Shown: one piece after another, positions 21,257 through 29,049 of the stretch
Layout of the letters: each line of letters begins with the position of its first letter
Position numbering within the stretch: the first letter of the stretch is position 1
Source of the DNA: DAOTYX01 sp034434635
Lineage (GTDB): Bacteria > Chloroflexota > Anaerolineae > B4-G1 > DUEL01
Direction: 5' to 3'
Length of the DNA: 30,095 nt
NCBI GenBank assembly: GCA_034434635.1
Contig: DAOTYX010000170.1
Span: forward strand, 1-30,095
Notes under the pieces: generated by a model
Database searches by the model: none
What the model saw: only the letters and a program-made list of their open reading frames with translations
Told to the model about the DNA's origin: nothing
Position numbers and translations under genes: made by a program

Positions 21257-22210
21257 ATGAAGATTCTTCTGCCCGCCCATATGCTGGAAACGCTGCGCGA
21301 CCCGGTTAGCCAGATTGCCCCGGGTTGCACGCTTGTCCCCGTCCACCCCGCAGAGGTCCCCTCCGCCGACCTGAGCGACGCGGAGGTGCTGTTCCTTCCC
21401 TGGGGCTTCGATCACAGCAGCCTGGAGCCTCTCCTGGCTCGCCTGCCCCGCCTCCGCTGGGTGCATACGATCAGCGCGGGGGTAGATCACATCCTGCTGC
21501 CTGCCCTGGCTGCCCCCAACGTGGTGCTGACCAACGCCCGGGGGGTCTTCAGCGTGCCCATCGCCGAAACGGTGCTGGCCTACATGCTGGCCGTCGTCAA
21601 ACGGCTACCCGAGTTCCTGCGCCAGCAGCAAGCCCATCGCTGGCACAAACTGGAGCTCCGCGAACTGGACGGCCTGACAGTCGGCATCGTCGGCCTGGGG
21701 GACATCGGCCGCGAGGTGGCGCGACGCTGCCGGGCTCTGGGGATGCGGGTACTGGGCCTGCGCCGCGACGCCGGCCCGGACACCGACGCCGATGAGGTGC
21801 TGCCACCCGCCCGTCTGCACGACCTGCTCGCCCGTGCCGACTTCGTCGTCATCGCCCTGCCGCTGACCCCTCAGACCCGCGGCTTGATTGACCAGGCCGC
21901 ACTGGCAGCGATGAAGCCCGATGCCTGGCTGATCAACATCTCCCGGGGCGCTGTCATCGAGGAAGCGGCCCTCATCGCCGCGCTGCGCGAGGGGCGCATC
22001 GGTGGCGCCTGCCTGGACGTCTTCGCCGAAGAGCCACTGCCGGCCGAGAACCCTCTCTGGGACCTCCCCAATGTCATCATCACGCCACACAACTCCTGGA
22101 GTTCGCCACGGTTGGAGGCTCGACAGGTCTCCCTTTTCCTGGAGAACCTGCGCCGCTACGTCGCCGGCGAGCCGCTGTTGAACGTGGTGGACCCAGAAGC
22201 CGGGTACTGA
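21257..22210 (+). CDS. D-2-hydroxyacid dehydrogenase (NAD-dependent)
   Basis: Cytoplasmic oxidoreductase of the D-isomer-specific 2-hydroxyacid dehydrogenase family, 317 aa. The N-terminal substrate domain is followed by the nucleotide-binding GLGDIG (146-151) in GIVGLGDIGREVARR. The catalytic triad is visible: Arg in INISRGAVIEE, Glu in DVFAEEPLP, and His in ITPHNSWSS. The substrate cannot be read from sequence; the family includes phosphoglycerate, glycerate, lactate and formate dehydrogenases. The protein lacks the ACT-type C-terminal domain of many serine-biosynthetic SerA enzymes. The next gene starts 4 bp after its stop, so it is cotranscribed with the MurF/Alr fusion; D-lactate or a related precursor for the cell wall is a speculative link. 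The ATG lies 17 bp after the tRNA hairpin, with a weak ribosome-binding site. Confidence 0.92.
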   Translation: MKILLPAHMLETLRDPVSQIAPGCTLVPVHPAEVPSADLSDAEVLFLPWGFDHSSLEPLLARLPRLRWVHTISAGVDHILLPALAAPNVVLTNARGVFSVPIAETVLAYMLAVVKRLPEFLRQQQAHRWHKLELRELDGLTVGIVGLGDIGREVARRCRALGMRVLGLRRDAGPDTDADEVLPPARLHDLLARADFVVIALPLTPQTRGLIDQAALAAMKPDAWLINISRGAVIEEAALIAALREGRIGGACLDVFAEEPLPAENPLWDLPNVIITPHNSWSSPRLEARQVSLFLENLRRYVAGEPLLNVVDPEAGY

Positions 22211-22214
22211 GAAG

Positions 22215-24776
22215 ATGATTCTGCTGGAGGACCTGCTGAACGCGACCGGCGGGCAACTTCTGGGACCGAGCACACCCAACGAGTTCCCCGCATTCTGCTA
22301 CGACTCCCGCCGTCTCCAGCCCGGCGAGGTCTTCGTCGCCGTCAAGACCGAGGGCGGGGACGGCCACGACTACATCACTGACGCCATCCAGAAAGGGGCT
22401 GGCGGCCTGCTCTGCCGCTTCCCGCCAGAAGACCCGCCCATCCCCTGCGTGGTGGTCCCCGATACCCAGATCGCCCTGACCGAGTGGGCGGGACTGGTGA
22501 TGCGCCGCCACACCCCTCACGTCGTCGGCATCACCGGCTCCACCGGCAAGACCGACGCCTGCCGGGCCATCGCCGCGGTCCTTTCTACCCGCGAGCCAGT
22601 CTTCTCCAACTCCCCCGAATTGAGCGACCTTTTTGGTTTGCCGATCGCGCTGGCGGGCCTGGAGCCACACCATCGGACCGCTGTATTGGAGATGGCCTGC
22701 AGCGCTTTCGACGAGATCGCTCAACTGGCCGAACTGACCCGCCCGGAGATCGGCGTGGTCACGGCGGTCAACCATGCCCACCTGGCCTACCTGGGCAGCC
22801 TGGAAGCCATCGCCCACGAGAAGGGACACCTGGTAGCGGCGCTTCCTCCGGAGGGCGTGGCTGTGCTGAACTACGACGACCCCCGCGTGCGACAGATGGC
22901 CGCACGCACCTCCGCCCGCGTCCTCACGTATGGCCTGAGTCCCAACGCCGATATCGTCGCCTCAGACCTGCGGCCCGACCCCGAGGGGTTGCAGTTCGTG
23001 GTGCACTTCCCCGGTGTGAGCGGCATGGGCACGCCGGGCTACCCGGCGAAATCCGAGGTGCGCACCCGCCTCCTGGGCCGCCATCAGGCCTACACCGTGC
23101 TGGCCGCCATCGCCGTCGGCCTGGCCTGCCAGATTCCCTGGGAGGACATCCTGGACGCCGTGGAAGAACTGCGTCCGGGGCCGGGGCGATTACAGATACT
23201 GCCCGCCATCGGCGGCGCGCTGCTGCTCGACGGTTCCGCCAGCTGCAGCCCGGCCAGCGCCCTGCAGGCGCTCGACACCCTGAGCCATTACCCCGCCCAG
23301 CGGCGGATCGCCGTTCTGGGGGATATGTCCCAACTCGGCGGTTATGCCGTGGAGGGCCACCGGCTGGTCGGGCAGGCCGCAGCAGCGGCAGTGGACCTGC
23401 TGATCGTGAAGGGGGAACGTGCAGCGTGGATTGCCGAAGGGGCCAAGGAGGCCGGCCTGCCCTGCGACCGCATCCTGGTCACTTACACGGCGGAGGACGT
23501 CGCTCGTCACCTGCGGCCGCGGCTCAAATCGGGGGACGTCGTACTGGTGAAGGGGGACGTCGAAGCGCACATGGAGCAGGTGATCGAGCGGTTGCTGGCC
23601 AACCCCGCCGACAGTGCCCACCTGGTGCGCCGACCAACGGAGCGGCGGGGCGTGCTCACCGCCCGCCCATCCCGCCCCACCTGGATGGAGGTGGACCTGG
23701 AAGCCGTGGCGTACAATGTCCGGCAGGTCAAGGAGATCGTCGGCCCAGAAGTGGAGGTGCTGGCGGTGCTCAAGGCCGACGCCTACGGCCACGGCGCGCT
23801 GACGGTGGCCCGCACCGCACTCAACAACGGCGCTTCCTTCTGCGGCGTGGCCTCGGTCAACGAGGGGACGAAACTGCGCGATGGCGGTGTGGACGCCCCC
23901 ATCCTGGTGCTGGGGTACACCCCCGCCTGGCTGGTCCGCGAAGCCCTGCTGCACGACCTCACCCTGACCCTCTACGACGCCGAACTGGCCCGCGTCTTCA
24001 GCCGCGCTGCCAGCGGCCTCCACCGCGTCGCTCGCGTGCACATCAAGGTGGATACCGGCATGAGCCGGCTGGGGTTGCAACCCGAGGAAGTCGCCCCCTT
24101 CGTGCAACAGGTGCGCGATCTGCCCGCACTCGAGATAGAGGGCATCTTCACTCACTTCTCGGTGGCCGACGCCCCAGACCTGGACTATACCCTCTGGCAA
24201 CTCCGCCGCTTTCAGCAGGTGCTGAGCGATCTGGCCCAGATCGGAACCGCCCCCCGCTATATCCATTGCGCCAACTCGGCCGCACTCCTGCGGTTGCCCG
24301 AATCGCGCTTCAACATGGTGCGGCTCGGCCTGGCGATGTACGGCCTGCAGCCATCGCCATCTGTGCCGCTACCTGCTGGCTTCCGCCCGGCCCTGACCTG
24401 GAAAACGACGATCGCCCAGGTCAAGCGCCTCCCACCCGGCCGGTTCGTCAGTTATGGCAACACCTATCAGACCACCACAGAACAGACCATCGCCGTCATC
24501 CCGGTGGGATATGCCGATGGCTTCCGTCGCGCCCCCACCCACTGGCAGGCAGTCCTCGTGCGCGGTCAGCGAGCGCCAGTGGTGGGTCGGGTGTGCATGG
24601 ACCAGACCATGATTGACGTGACGCATATCCCCAACGTCCGCGTCGGGGATGAAGTGGTGCTCATCGGCCATCAGGGAGAGGATACCATCAGCGCCGAGGA
24701 GGTCGCCGAGTGGCTGGGCACGGTCAACTACGAGGTCGTCTCCGAGATCCTGGCCCGCGTGCCGCGAGTTGTGTAG
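22215..24776 (+). CDS. MurF-like ligase fused to alanine racemase
   Basis: 853-aa fusion. Residues 1 to about 465 follow MurF (adds D-Ala-D-Ala to the UDP-MurNAc-tripeptide): DSR-RLQPGEVFVAV opening, P-loop GITGSTGKTD (105-114), VLEMACSAFDEIAQLAE, VNHAHLAYLGS with the conserved His, and AHEKG with the Lys expected to be carbamylated. However the P-loop ends in Asp instead of Thr/Ser, and the hallmark DDSYNANP reads DGSASCSP (339-346), losing the Asn; DMLELG reads DMSQLG. Ligase activity is therefore doubtful. Residues about 480-853 are a complete alanine racemase: PLP Lys520 in LKADAYGHG, catalytic Tyr in FVSYGNTY, IPVGYADGF and GRVCMDQTMIDV. Racemase activity supplies D-Ala. MurF-Alr fusions are known, notably in Bacteroidota. 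It starts 4 bp after the dehydrogenase gene. A separate functional MurF elsewhere would be expected. Confidence 0.93.
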   Translation: MILLEDLLNATGGQLLGPSTPNEFPAFCYDSRRLQPGEVFVAVKTEGGDGHDYITDAIQKGAGGLLCRFPPEDPPIPCVVVPDTQIALTEWAGLVMRRHTPHVVGITGSTGKTDACRAIAAVLSTREPVFSNSPELSDLFGLPIALAGLEPHHRTAVLEMACSAFDEIAQLAELTRPEIGVVTAVNHAHLAYLGSLEAIAHEKGHLVAALPPEGVAVLNYDDPRVRQMAARTSARVLTYGLSPNADIVASDLRPDPEGLQFVVHFPGVSGMGTPGYPAKSEVRTRLLGRHQAYTVLAAIAVGLACQIPWEDILDAVEELRPGPGRLQILPAIGGALLLDGSASCSPASALQALDTLSHYPAQRRIAVLGDMSQLGGYAVEGHRLVGQAAAAAVDLLIVKGERAAWIAEGAKEAGLPCDRILVTYTAEDVARHLRPRLKSGDVVLVKGDVEAHMEQVIERLLANPADSAHLVRRPTERRGVLTARPSRPTWMEVDLEAVAYNVRQVKEIVGPEVEVLAVLKADAYGHGALTVARTALNNGASFCGVASVNEGTKLRDGGVDAPILVLGYTPAWLVREALLHDLTLTLYDAELARVFSRAASGLHRVARVHIKVDTGMSRLGLQPEEVAPFVQQVRDLPALEIEGIFTHFSVADAPDLDYTLWQLRRFQQVLSDLAQIGTAPRYIHCANSAALLRLPESRFNMVRLGLAMYGLQPSPSVPLPAGFRPALTWKTTIAQVKRLPPGRFVSYGNTYQTTTEQTIAVIPVGYADGFRRAPTHWQAVLVRGQRAPVVGRVCMDQTMIDVTHIPNVRVGDEVVLIGHQGEDTISAEEVAEWLGTVNYEVVSEILARVPRVV

Positions 24777-24798
24777 CCAGGCGGAAATGTGCTATAAT
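24769..24798 (+). promoter_or_regulatory. Predicted promoter of the MNT/HEPN genes
   Basis: TATAAT (24793-24798) with the TGC extension at 24790-24792; a partial -35 TTGTGT (24769-24774) is 18 bp upstream and lies in the end of the racemase gene. Transcription would start at about 24805, precisely at the first heptamer of the repeat array, so the whole array would form the 5' leader. Confidence 0.55.
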
Positions 24799-24804
24799 GA
24801 TCGC

Positions 24805-24854
24805 GGACGACAGACGATAGACCACAGACCACAGACCACAAGAAAACGGACGAC
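24805..24854 (+). repeat. Heptanucleotide repeat array in the leader of the MNT gene
   Basis: GGACGAC, AGACGAT and three AGACCAC in phase (24805-24839), an A-rich gap, and another GGACGAC (24848-24854) one base before the start codon. Same family as 9414-9477 and 20357-20433. No Shine-Dalgarno lies between the array and the ATG. Confidence 0.88.
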
Positions 24855-24855
24855 A

Positions 24856-25209
24856 ATGGACATTCGTCGGCTCCTCTCCGAGAAGGCGGAGCGCCACGCC
24901 CTGTTAGGTGAAGAGGTTGCGAGCATCACGGCGCAACTGAAGGCGCTGGGGGCAAAGAAAATCATCCTCTTCGGCTCGTTTGCACGTGACGAGGCTGGCG
25001 TCCACAGCGATCTGGACTTCATCGTCGTGATGCCGGGGGAACAGGGCTTTGCCTATTGGTCGCATCGTCTGTATGACGAGATCGTCCGCCGTGTGGCTGT
25101 GGACTTCCTGCCCTACAACGAAAGGGAATTCGCCGAGGTCTCCCGACACAGCCGCACGGTGCGCCACGCTCTGCGCACAGGGAAAGTTCTCTATGAACGA
25201 TCGGATTGA
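24856..25209 (+). CDS. MNT-type minimal nucleotidyltransferase
   Basis: 117-aa minimal nucleotidyltransferase of the polymerase-beta superfamily. The active site GSFARDEAGVHSDLD (40-54) fits the GS-x10-DxD pattern exactly, with a third acidic position in VAVDFLPY. ATG 24856 is the first in-frame start after the repeat leader. It overlaps the next gene (HEPN protein) by 17 bp, the arrangement typical of MNT/HEPN pairs. In the characterised MntA/HepT toxin-antitoxin systems the nucleotidyltransferase is the antitoxin that AMPylates the HEPN ribonuclease. Whether this pair is a toxin-antitoxin system is uncertain, because the partner lacks the usual RNase motif; many such pairs remain uncharacterised. 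Confidence 0.88.
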   Translation: MDIRRLLSEKAERHALLGEEVASITAQLKALGAKKIILFGSFARDEAGVHSDLDFIVVMPGEQGFAYWSHRLYDEIVRRVAVDFLPYNEREFAEVSRHSRTVRHALRTGKVLYERSD

Positions 25210-25621
25210 CGAGGCTCGTCGCTGGCTGGCCCATGCCCAGGATGAGTACCAGGACGCAGAGGACCTGCGGGGGCGCAGACGGTTCTACCTGGCTCTTTTC
25301 CACTTTCAACAGGCCGCTGAGAAGGCGCTAAAAGCCTTTCTATATGCCCAGACCGATGACCGACGGGTATTCTTCACCCACTCCGTCTTGGAACTGGCCC
25401 AGGCAGCCGCCCAGATTGATCCAACCCTGGTCGCTCTGGAGAGAGCAGGACGACTCGACCAGTACTACATCCCCACTCGCTATCCAAACGGTCTGCCTGG
25501 AGGTATACCCTCCCGCTTCTACAAAGATGCTGACGAAGCCATTGCGGCCTCCGATCTCGCCCGTCAGGTGCTAGAAGCGGTAGCAGCACGCATCCCTGTC
25601 GAAAAAATAGACTCACATTAA
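25193..25621 (+). CDS. HEPN-domain protein, partner of the MNT nucleotidyltransferase
   Basis: 142-aa all-helical HEPN-domain protein. The ATG lies inside the 3' end of the MNT gene (17-bp overlap). The N-terminal ARRWLAHAQDEYQDAEDL helix and the central FHFQQAAEKALKAFLYAQ helix are diagnostic for this HEPN subgroup, as is the later TRYPNGLPG stretch. The Rx4-6H RNase motif of toxic HEPN proteins such as HepT is not evident in a canonical form; an Arg-rich patch (GRRRFYLALFH) places an Arg and a His seven or so residues apart, so weak activity cannot be excluded. Role: either toxin in an MNT/HEPN module or a nucleotide-binding partner. It is followed after 10 bp by a DUF5661-like gene with its own good ribosome-binding site. 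Confidence 0.85.
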   Translation: MNDRIDEARRWLAHAQDEYQDAEDLRGRRRFYLALFHFQQAAEKALKAFLYAQTDDRRVFFTHSVLELAQAAAQIDPTLVALERAGRLDQYYIPTRYPNGLPGGIPSRFYKDADEAIAASDLARQVLEAVAARIPVEKIDSH

Positions 25622-25631
25622 GGAGGTTGTC

Positions 25632-25904
25632 ATGCCCAAGCAGCGTTTCACCATCGAAGAGGCTCGCAGGATCGGCGAGACCATCGGCATCACCTGGGAC
25701 GAGTTCGACGTGGAGCAGTTCCGCATGGGGTTGGACGTCGAAATGGAACACGGCAGCCACGACCCCGACACGGACGTCACCCATAACGACCCAATCCTGA
25801 CCGGCAAGATCGCCTGGGCCCATCTCAAGGAGTTCCCCGACTACTATACCCGCCTCTACGAGATGGAAGAGGAAGCAGAGAAGTTCTGGGGAAAGGAGAA
25901 CTAG
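25632..25904 (+). CDS. DUF5661-like small acidic protein
   Basis: 90-aa acidic, soluble protein. It matches a family I recall as DUF5661: an N-terminal RFTIEEARRIGETIGI helix, FDVEQFRMGLDVEMEHG, the DPDTDVTHNDPILTGKIAWAHL core and EFPDYYTRL near the end. Function is unknown; the His/Asp/Glu-rich core might bind a metal, which is a guess. A strong Shine-Dalgarno (AAGGAGG) precedes ATG 25632. The gcvH start is five bases after its stop, so it is likely in the same transcript as the glycine cleavage genes. Family members occur widely as single small genes, so the link to the glycine cleavage system may be incidental. Confidence 0.85.
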   Translation: MPKQRFTIEEARRIGETIGITWDEFDVEQFRMGLDVEMEHGSHDPDTDVTHNDPILTGKIAWAHLKEFPDYYTRLYEMEEEAEKFWGKEN

Positions 25905-25909
25905 ACACG

Positions 25910-26296
25910 ATGAAACTGGATCAGCAGGCACGCTATGCCAAAACGCACGAGTGGGCGCGACGAGAGGACGGTGAGATCGTCTGCGGCATCAGCGACCACG
26001 CCCAGGAGTCCCTCTCCGACATCGTCTACGTCGAACTGCCGGAAGTGGGAGATGTCTTCGAGCAGGGTGAGTCCTTCGGCGTCGTCGAGTCGGTGAAGGC
26101 CGCTTCGGATCTGTACGCCCCCGTCAGCGGCGAGATCGTCGCCGTCAACCAGGCCCTGGAAACGACCCCCGAACTGGTCAACCAGGACCCCTATGGCGAG
26201 GGATGGATGATCCGCATTCGCCCCAGCCGCCCAGAGGAGTTCGAGCAGCTCCTGGACGCCGAGGCATACGCCGCTCTCGTGGCCGAAGAGGGATAA
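25910..26296 (+). CDS. gcvH: Glycine cleavage system H protein
   Basis: Lipoyl carrier protein that shuttles the aminomethyl group between the P, T and L proteins of the glycine cleavage system. The 128-aa length is usual. The lipoylation motif ESVKAASD carries Lys63 as attachment site; upstream KTHEWARREDGEIVCGISDHAQESLSDI-type sequence and downstream SGEIVAVN and NQDPYGEGWM are all family hallmarks. The ATG follows the previous stop by five bases. gcvPA starts 5 bp after its stop, giving a tight gcvH-gcvPA order. gcvT and lpd are not in the window. No glycine-riboswitch-like structure is evident upstream, though the available gap is too short to hold one. Confidence 0.97.
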   Translation: MKLDQQARYAKTHEWARREDGEIVCGISDHAQESLSDIVYVELPEVGDVFEQGESFGVVESVKAASDLYAPVSGEIVAVNQALETTPELVNQDPYGEGWMIRIRPSRPEEFEQLLDAEAYAALVAEEG

Positions 26297-26301
26297 CCGA
26301 T

Positions 26302-27633
26302 ATGCCGTACATCCCCCACTCGGATGAAGACCGTCGGGCGATGCTGGCCGCCATCGGCGCAGGCTCGATGGCGGAACTGTTCGAGGATGTGCCGGAACAC
26401 GTCCGTTTCCCCGAACTGCTCCTTCCCCCCGCCATCTCCGAGATGGAAGTGCGCCGGGAGGTGGAGGCTCTGGCTTCACAGAACATCACCGCCTCCGGGC
26501 GCCCCTCTTTCCTGGGGGCGGGCGCCTACCGTCACTACGTGCCGGCCGTCGTGGACGCGCTGCTGCGTCGCGGCGAGTTCGCCACCGCCTATACCCCCTA
26601 CCAGCCGGAGATCAGCCAGGGGACCCTGCAGGCCATCTTCGAGTACCAGAGCATGATCTGTGCCCTCACTGGCATGGAGGTCTCCAACGCCTCCCACTAC
26701 GACGGCGCGACATCCACCGCAGAAGCGGTCATCACCGCGATCAACGTCGCCCGTATGAAGCGGCGCAAGGTGCTGCTCTCCCCCTACGTCCATCCCGAGT
26801 ACCGCGCGGTGGTGCGGACGTACACGCAGGGAATGGGGTTGCAGATCTCAGGGGACGAGGGGGCCGCAGAGCCCACCGACCGGCTCGATGATGACACCGC
26901 CGCTCTCGTCGTCCAGTACCCTGACTTCCTGGGCCGCATCACCGACCTGCGGGCAGCGGCCGAGGCCGCACACGCCGTCGGGGCGCTGCTCATCGTGGTG
27001 GCCGACCCCATCGCCCTGGGGCTGCTCAAGCCGCCAGGCGAGTTCGGCGCCGACATCGTGGTCGGCGAAGGCCAGAACCTGGGCGGCGGGCTGAACTTCG
27101 GCGGGCCATACCTGGGCTTCTTCGCCACGCGCATGGAGCACGTGCGCAAGATGGCTGGCCGGCTGGTCGGGCAGACGGTGGACACGGAGGGGAAGCGTGG
27201 CTTCGTCCTCACCCTCTCCACCCGCGAACAGCACATCCGCCGCGACAAGGCCACCTCCAACATCTGCACCAACGAGGGGTTGATGGCCCTGGCCGCAGCG
27301 ATCTACATGGCTGCCCTGGGACGGTGCGGCCTGCGCCGCGTGGCAGAACTCTGCTACCACAAAGCCCATTACGCCGCCGCACGCATCAACATACTCCCCG
27401 GTTTCACCGTCTTGCACGAAATGCCCTTCTTCAAAGAGTTCGTCGTCCGTTGCCCGACCGCGGTAAGCGAGATCAACGACACGCTGCTGGCGGAATGGGA
27501 CATCATCGGCGGATACGACCTGGGACAGGTCTACCCACACCTGAAGGACCACATGCTGCTCTGCGTGACCGAGATGAACTCGCGAGAGGAGATTGACACG
27601 CTCGTCGAGGCGCTGGAAGACTTTGCTGTCTGA
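26302..27633 (+). CDS. gcvPA: Glycine dehydrogenase (decarboxylating) subunit 1
   Basis: First half of the split P protein, the PLP enzyme that decarboxylates glycine and passes the methylamine to GcvH. ATG 26302 is used; the frame is open back into gcvH but the protein begins with the typical MPYIPHSDEDRRAML. The 443-aa product contains family landmarks: PSFLGAGAYRHYVPAVVDALL, YTPYQPEISQGTLQAIFEYQ, EVSNASHYDGATS, LGGGLNFGGPYLGF and a late TSNICTNEGLMAL. The PLP-binding Lys is in the other subunit. Unusually, gcvPB does not follow directly: a secreted caspase-like gene of about 1.36 kb lies between them. A weak 6-bp hairpin (27643-27662) follows the stop. Split GcvPA/GcvPB is common in Chloroflexota, Gram-positives and archaea. 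Confidence 0.96.
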   Translation: MPYIPHSDEDRRAMLAAIGAGSMAELFEDVPEHVRFPELLLPPAISEMEVRREVEALASQNITASGRPSFLGAGAYRHYVPAVVDALLRRGEFATAYTPYQPEISQGTLQAIFEYQSMICALTGMEVSNASHYDGATSTAEAVITAINVARMKRRKVLLSPYVHPEYRAVVRTYTQGMGLQISGDEGAAEPTDRLDDDTAALVVQYPDFLGRITDLRAAAEAAHAVGALLIVVADPIALGLLKPPGEFGADIVVGEGQNLGGGLNFGGPYLGFFATRMEHVRKMAGRLVGQTVDTEGKRGFVLTLSTREQHIRRDKATSNICTNEGLMALAAAIYMAALGRCGLRRVAELCYHKAHYAAARINILPGFTVLHEMPFFKEFVVRCPTAVSEINDTLLAEWDIIGGYDLGQVYPHLKDHMLLCVTEMNSREEIDTLVEALEDFAV

Positions 27634-27642
27634 CCACATCCG

Positions 27643-27662
27643 CTCAGCCACGCTTCGCTGAG
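27643..27662. terminator. Weak hairpin between gcvPA and the caspase gene
   Basis: CTCAGC (27643-27648) and GCTGAG (27657-27662) form a 6-bp stem with an 8-base loop, ten bases after the gcvPA stop and followed by AAAGG rather than a T-run. It may reduce read-through but is not a convincing terminator. Confidence 0.3.
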
Positions 27663-27676
27663 AAAGGCAGGTCTTC

Positions 27677-29035
27677 ATGCTCAACCCTGCGAGACGCCAC
27701 AAGTGCGGGAGGGCGATCTTCCCCCTCATGCTTGCGCTTCTGTTGGCAGCAACAGCGCTTCTGTGGCGCCCGCCCACAGATGCCCACGCCCAACCGTACC
27801 GCTCCATCGCTGGCTCTACCCTCACCCTCTCCCCGTCCTTCTATAGCCCTGGTCTGCCCCACACCTTCACCCTCACCGCCCACGATGCTTCTACCGATAC
27901 CGAGTGGCTGGATCAGGTACAGGTGACTCTCCCCGGCGGCTGGACGGCCAGCGTCGTCAGCCAGGACACGCAGGACTCCTGTGGCCATCCGGTCAGTTTC
28001 AGCGTCTCCGGCAGCGGGAGCAACCAGATCACCTTCAGCACTTCGGCCATCGGCCCCGGTTGCGACTGGCAGGCGACCCTCTCGGTGACCGTGCCCGGAA
28101 GCGCAACCGGCAACCAGACGGTCAACTGGGCGCTCTCGGGCACGGGCGCGGGCAGCACCCCACACGACATCAACGGCAGCCTCAGCCTCACCCCCGCCCT
28201 GCACACCTATCTGCCACTGCTCACGCGCGATTACGGCGAGCACCGCTTCGCCGTCATCATCGGCATCTCCGACTACCAGGACCAGGCCATCCCCGACCTG
28301 GACTACCCGGACGACGACGCCAACGCCTTCTACCAGGAACTTCTGGCCGACGGTGGTTTCGCTGCCGGAAACATGCGCCTGCTGCTCAACAGCCAGGCCA
28401 CCAAGACCGCCATCCAGGACGCTATCCTCAACTGGCTGGACAGCCGCGAGAATGAGACCGACGTGGTGGTCATCTTCTTCGCTGGCCACGGCACCAGGGG
28501 CTACCCTTCCGGCGAACCGGACGGTTACGACGAGTACCTCGTCCCGTACAACTTCAACGGCTACGCCAACACCGCGATCCGCGATGACGAACTGGACGGC
28601 TGGCTGGATGGGCTGGAGGCGGGGCGCGTGATCGTCATCGCCGACTCCTGCTTCAGCGGTGGGCTGATCGGCACGGCGGGGGTGGAGGGCATGCACTGCC
28701 GCTGCCTGCCGCCGTTGGATGACAGCGGCACCGACGCGCCTCGCGACGGCGGGTTCATCCGCCACATCAACCAGAACGGCCGTCTGGTGCTCGCCGCCAG
28801 CGCGGAGAACGAGTCCTCCTGGGAGTCCTCGGTCCTGAAGCACGGCGTCTACACCTTCTACCTGCTGCAGGCGCTGGAGACCTCCAGCGCCGACACCCAC
28901 GACGCCAACGGCTGGATCTCCGGCGAGGAGGCCCACGACTACCTGTACTCGCGGGTCGTCGCCTATACCAAGAATAACCAACACCCACAGCGAAGTGACA
29001 ACATCCCCGGCGAGGCCGACCTGGCCCGCCCGTAA
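27677..29035 (+). CDS. Secreted caspase-like (C14/metacaspase-type) peptidase
   Basis: 452-aa exported protein. Residues about 1-39 form a signal peptide (basic start, hydrophobic core, cleavage after DAHA). Residues about 45-185 are a Ser/Thr/Gly-rich beta domain with patterns (VTLPGGWTAS, CDWQATLSVTVPG) resembling the immunoglobulin-like or DUF11-type extracellular repeats. From about 195 a caspase fold begins with HRFAVIIGISDYQD and YPDDDANAF. The catalytic dyad is visible: His271 in FFAGHGT and Cys325 in ADSCFSGG. Bacterial members are called orthocaspases or metacaspases and usually prefer Arg/Lys. LAASAENESSWE and GVYTFYLLQAL are also family-typical. It has an AGGCAGG ribosome-binding site, lies between gcvPA and gcvPB and in the same orientation, and has no evident metabolic link to them. 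Composition is like its neighbours, so recent acquisition is not apparent. Confidence 0.9.
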   Translation: MLNPARRHKCGRAIFPLMLALLLAATALLWRPPTDAHAQPYRSIAGSTLTLSPSFYSPGLPHTFTLTAHDASTDTEWLDQVQVTLPGGWTASVVSQDTQDSCGHPVSFSVSGSGSNQITFSTSAIGPGCDWQATLSVTVPGSATGNQTVNWALSGTGAGSTPHDINGSLSLTPALHTYLPLLTRDYGEHRFAVIIGISDYQDQAIPDLDYPDDDANAFYQELLADGGFAAGNMRLLLNSQATKTAIQDAILNWLDSRENETDVVVIFFAGHGTRGYPSGEPDGYDEYLVPYNFNGYANTAIRDDELDGWLDGLEAGRVIVIADSCFSGGLIGTAGVEGMHCRCLPPLDDSGTDAPRDGGFIRHINQNGRLVLAASAENESSWESSVLKHGVYTFYLLQALETSSADTHDANGWISGEEAHDYLYSRVVAYTKNNQHPQRSDNIPGEADLARP

Positions 29036-29049
29036 TGATGAGGTCGAAT

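Noticed and set aside
22484..24616. 710-codon plus-strand frame overlapping the MurF/Alr fusion
   Set aside because: Its product is Arg/Gly/Pro/His-rich without any domain, while the overlapping frame encodes a clear MurF/alanine racemase. It is a shadow frame.
27644..28984. 446-codon minus-strand frame opposite the caspase gene
   Set aside because: Val/Gly-rich composition without motifs; the plus strand has a signal peptide and an intact His/Cys dyad.
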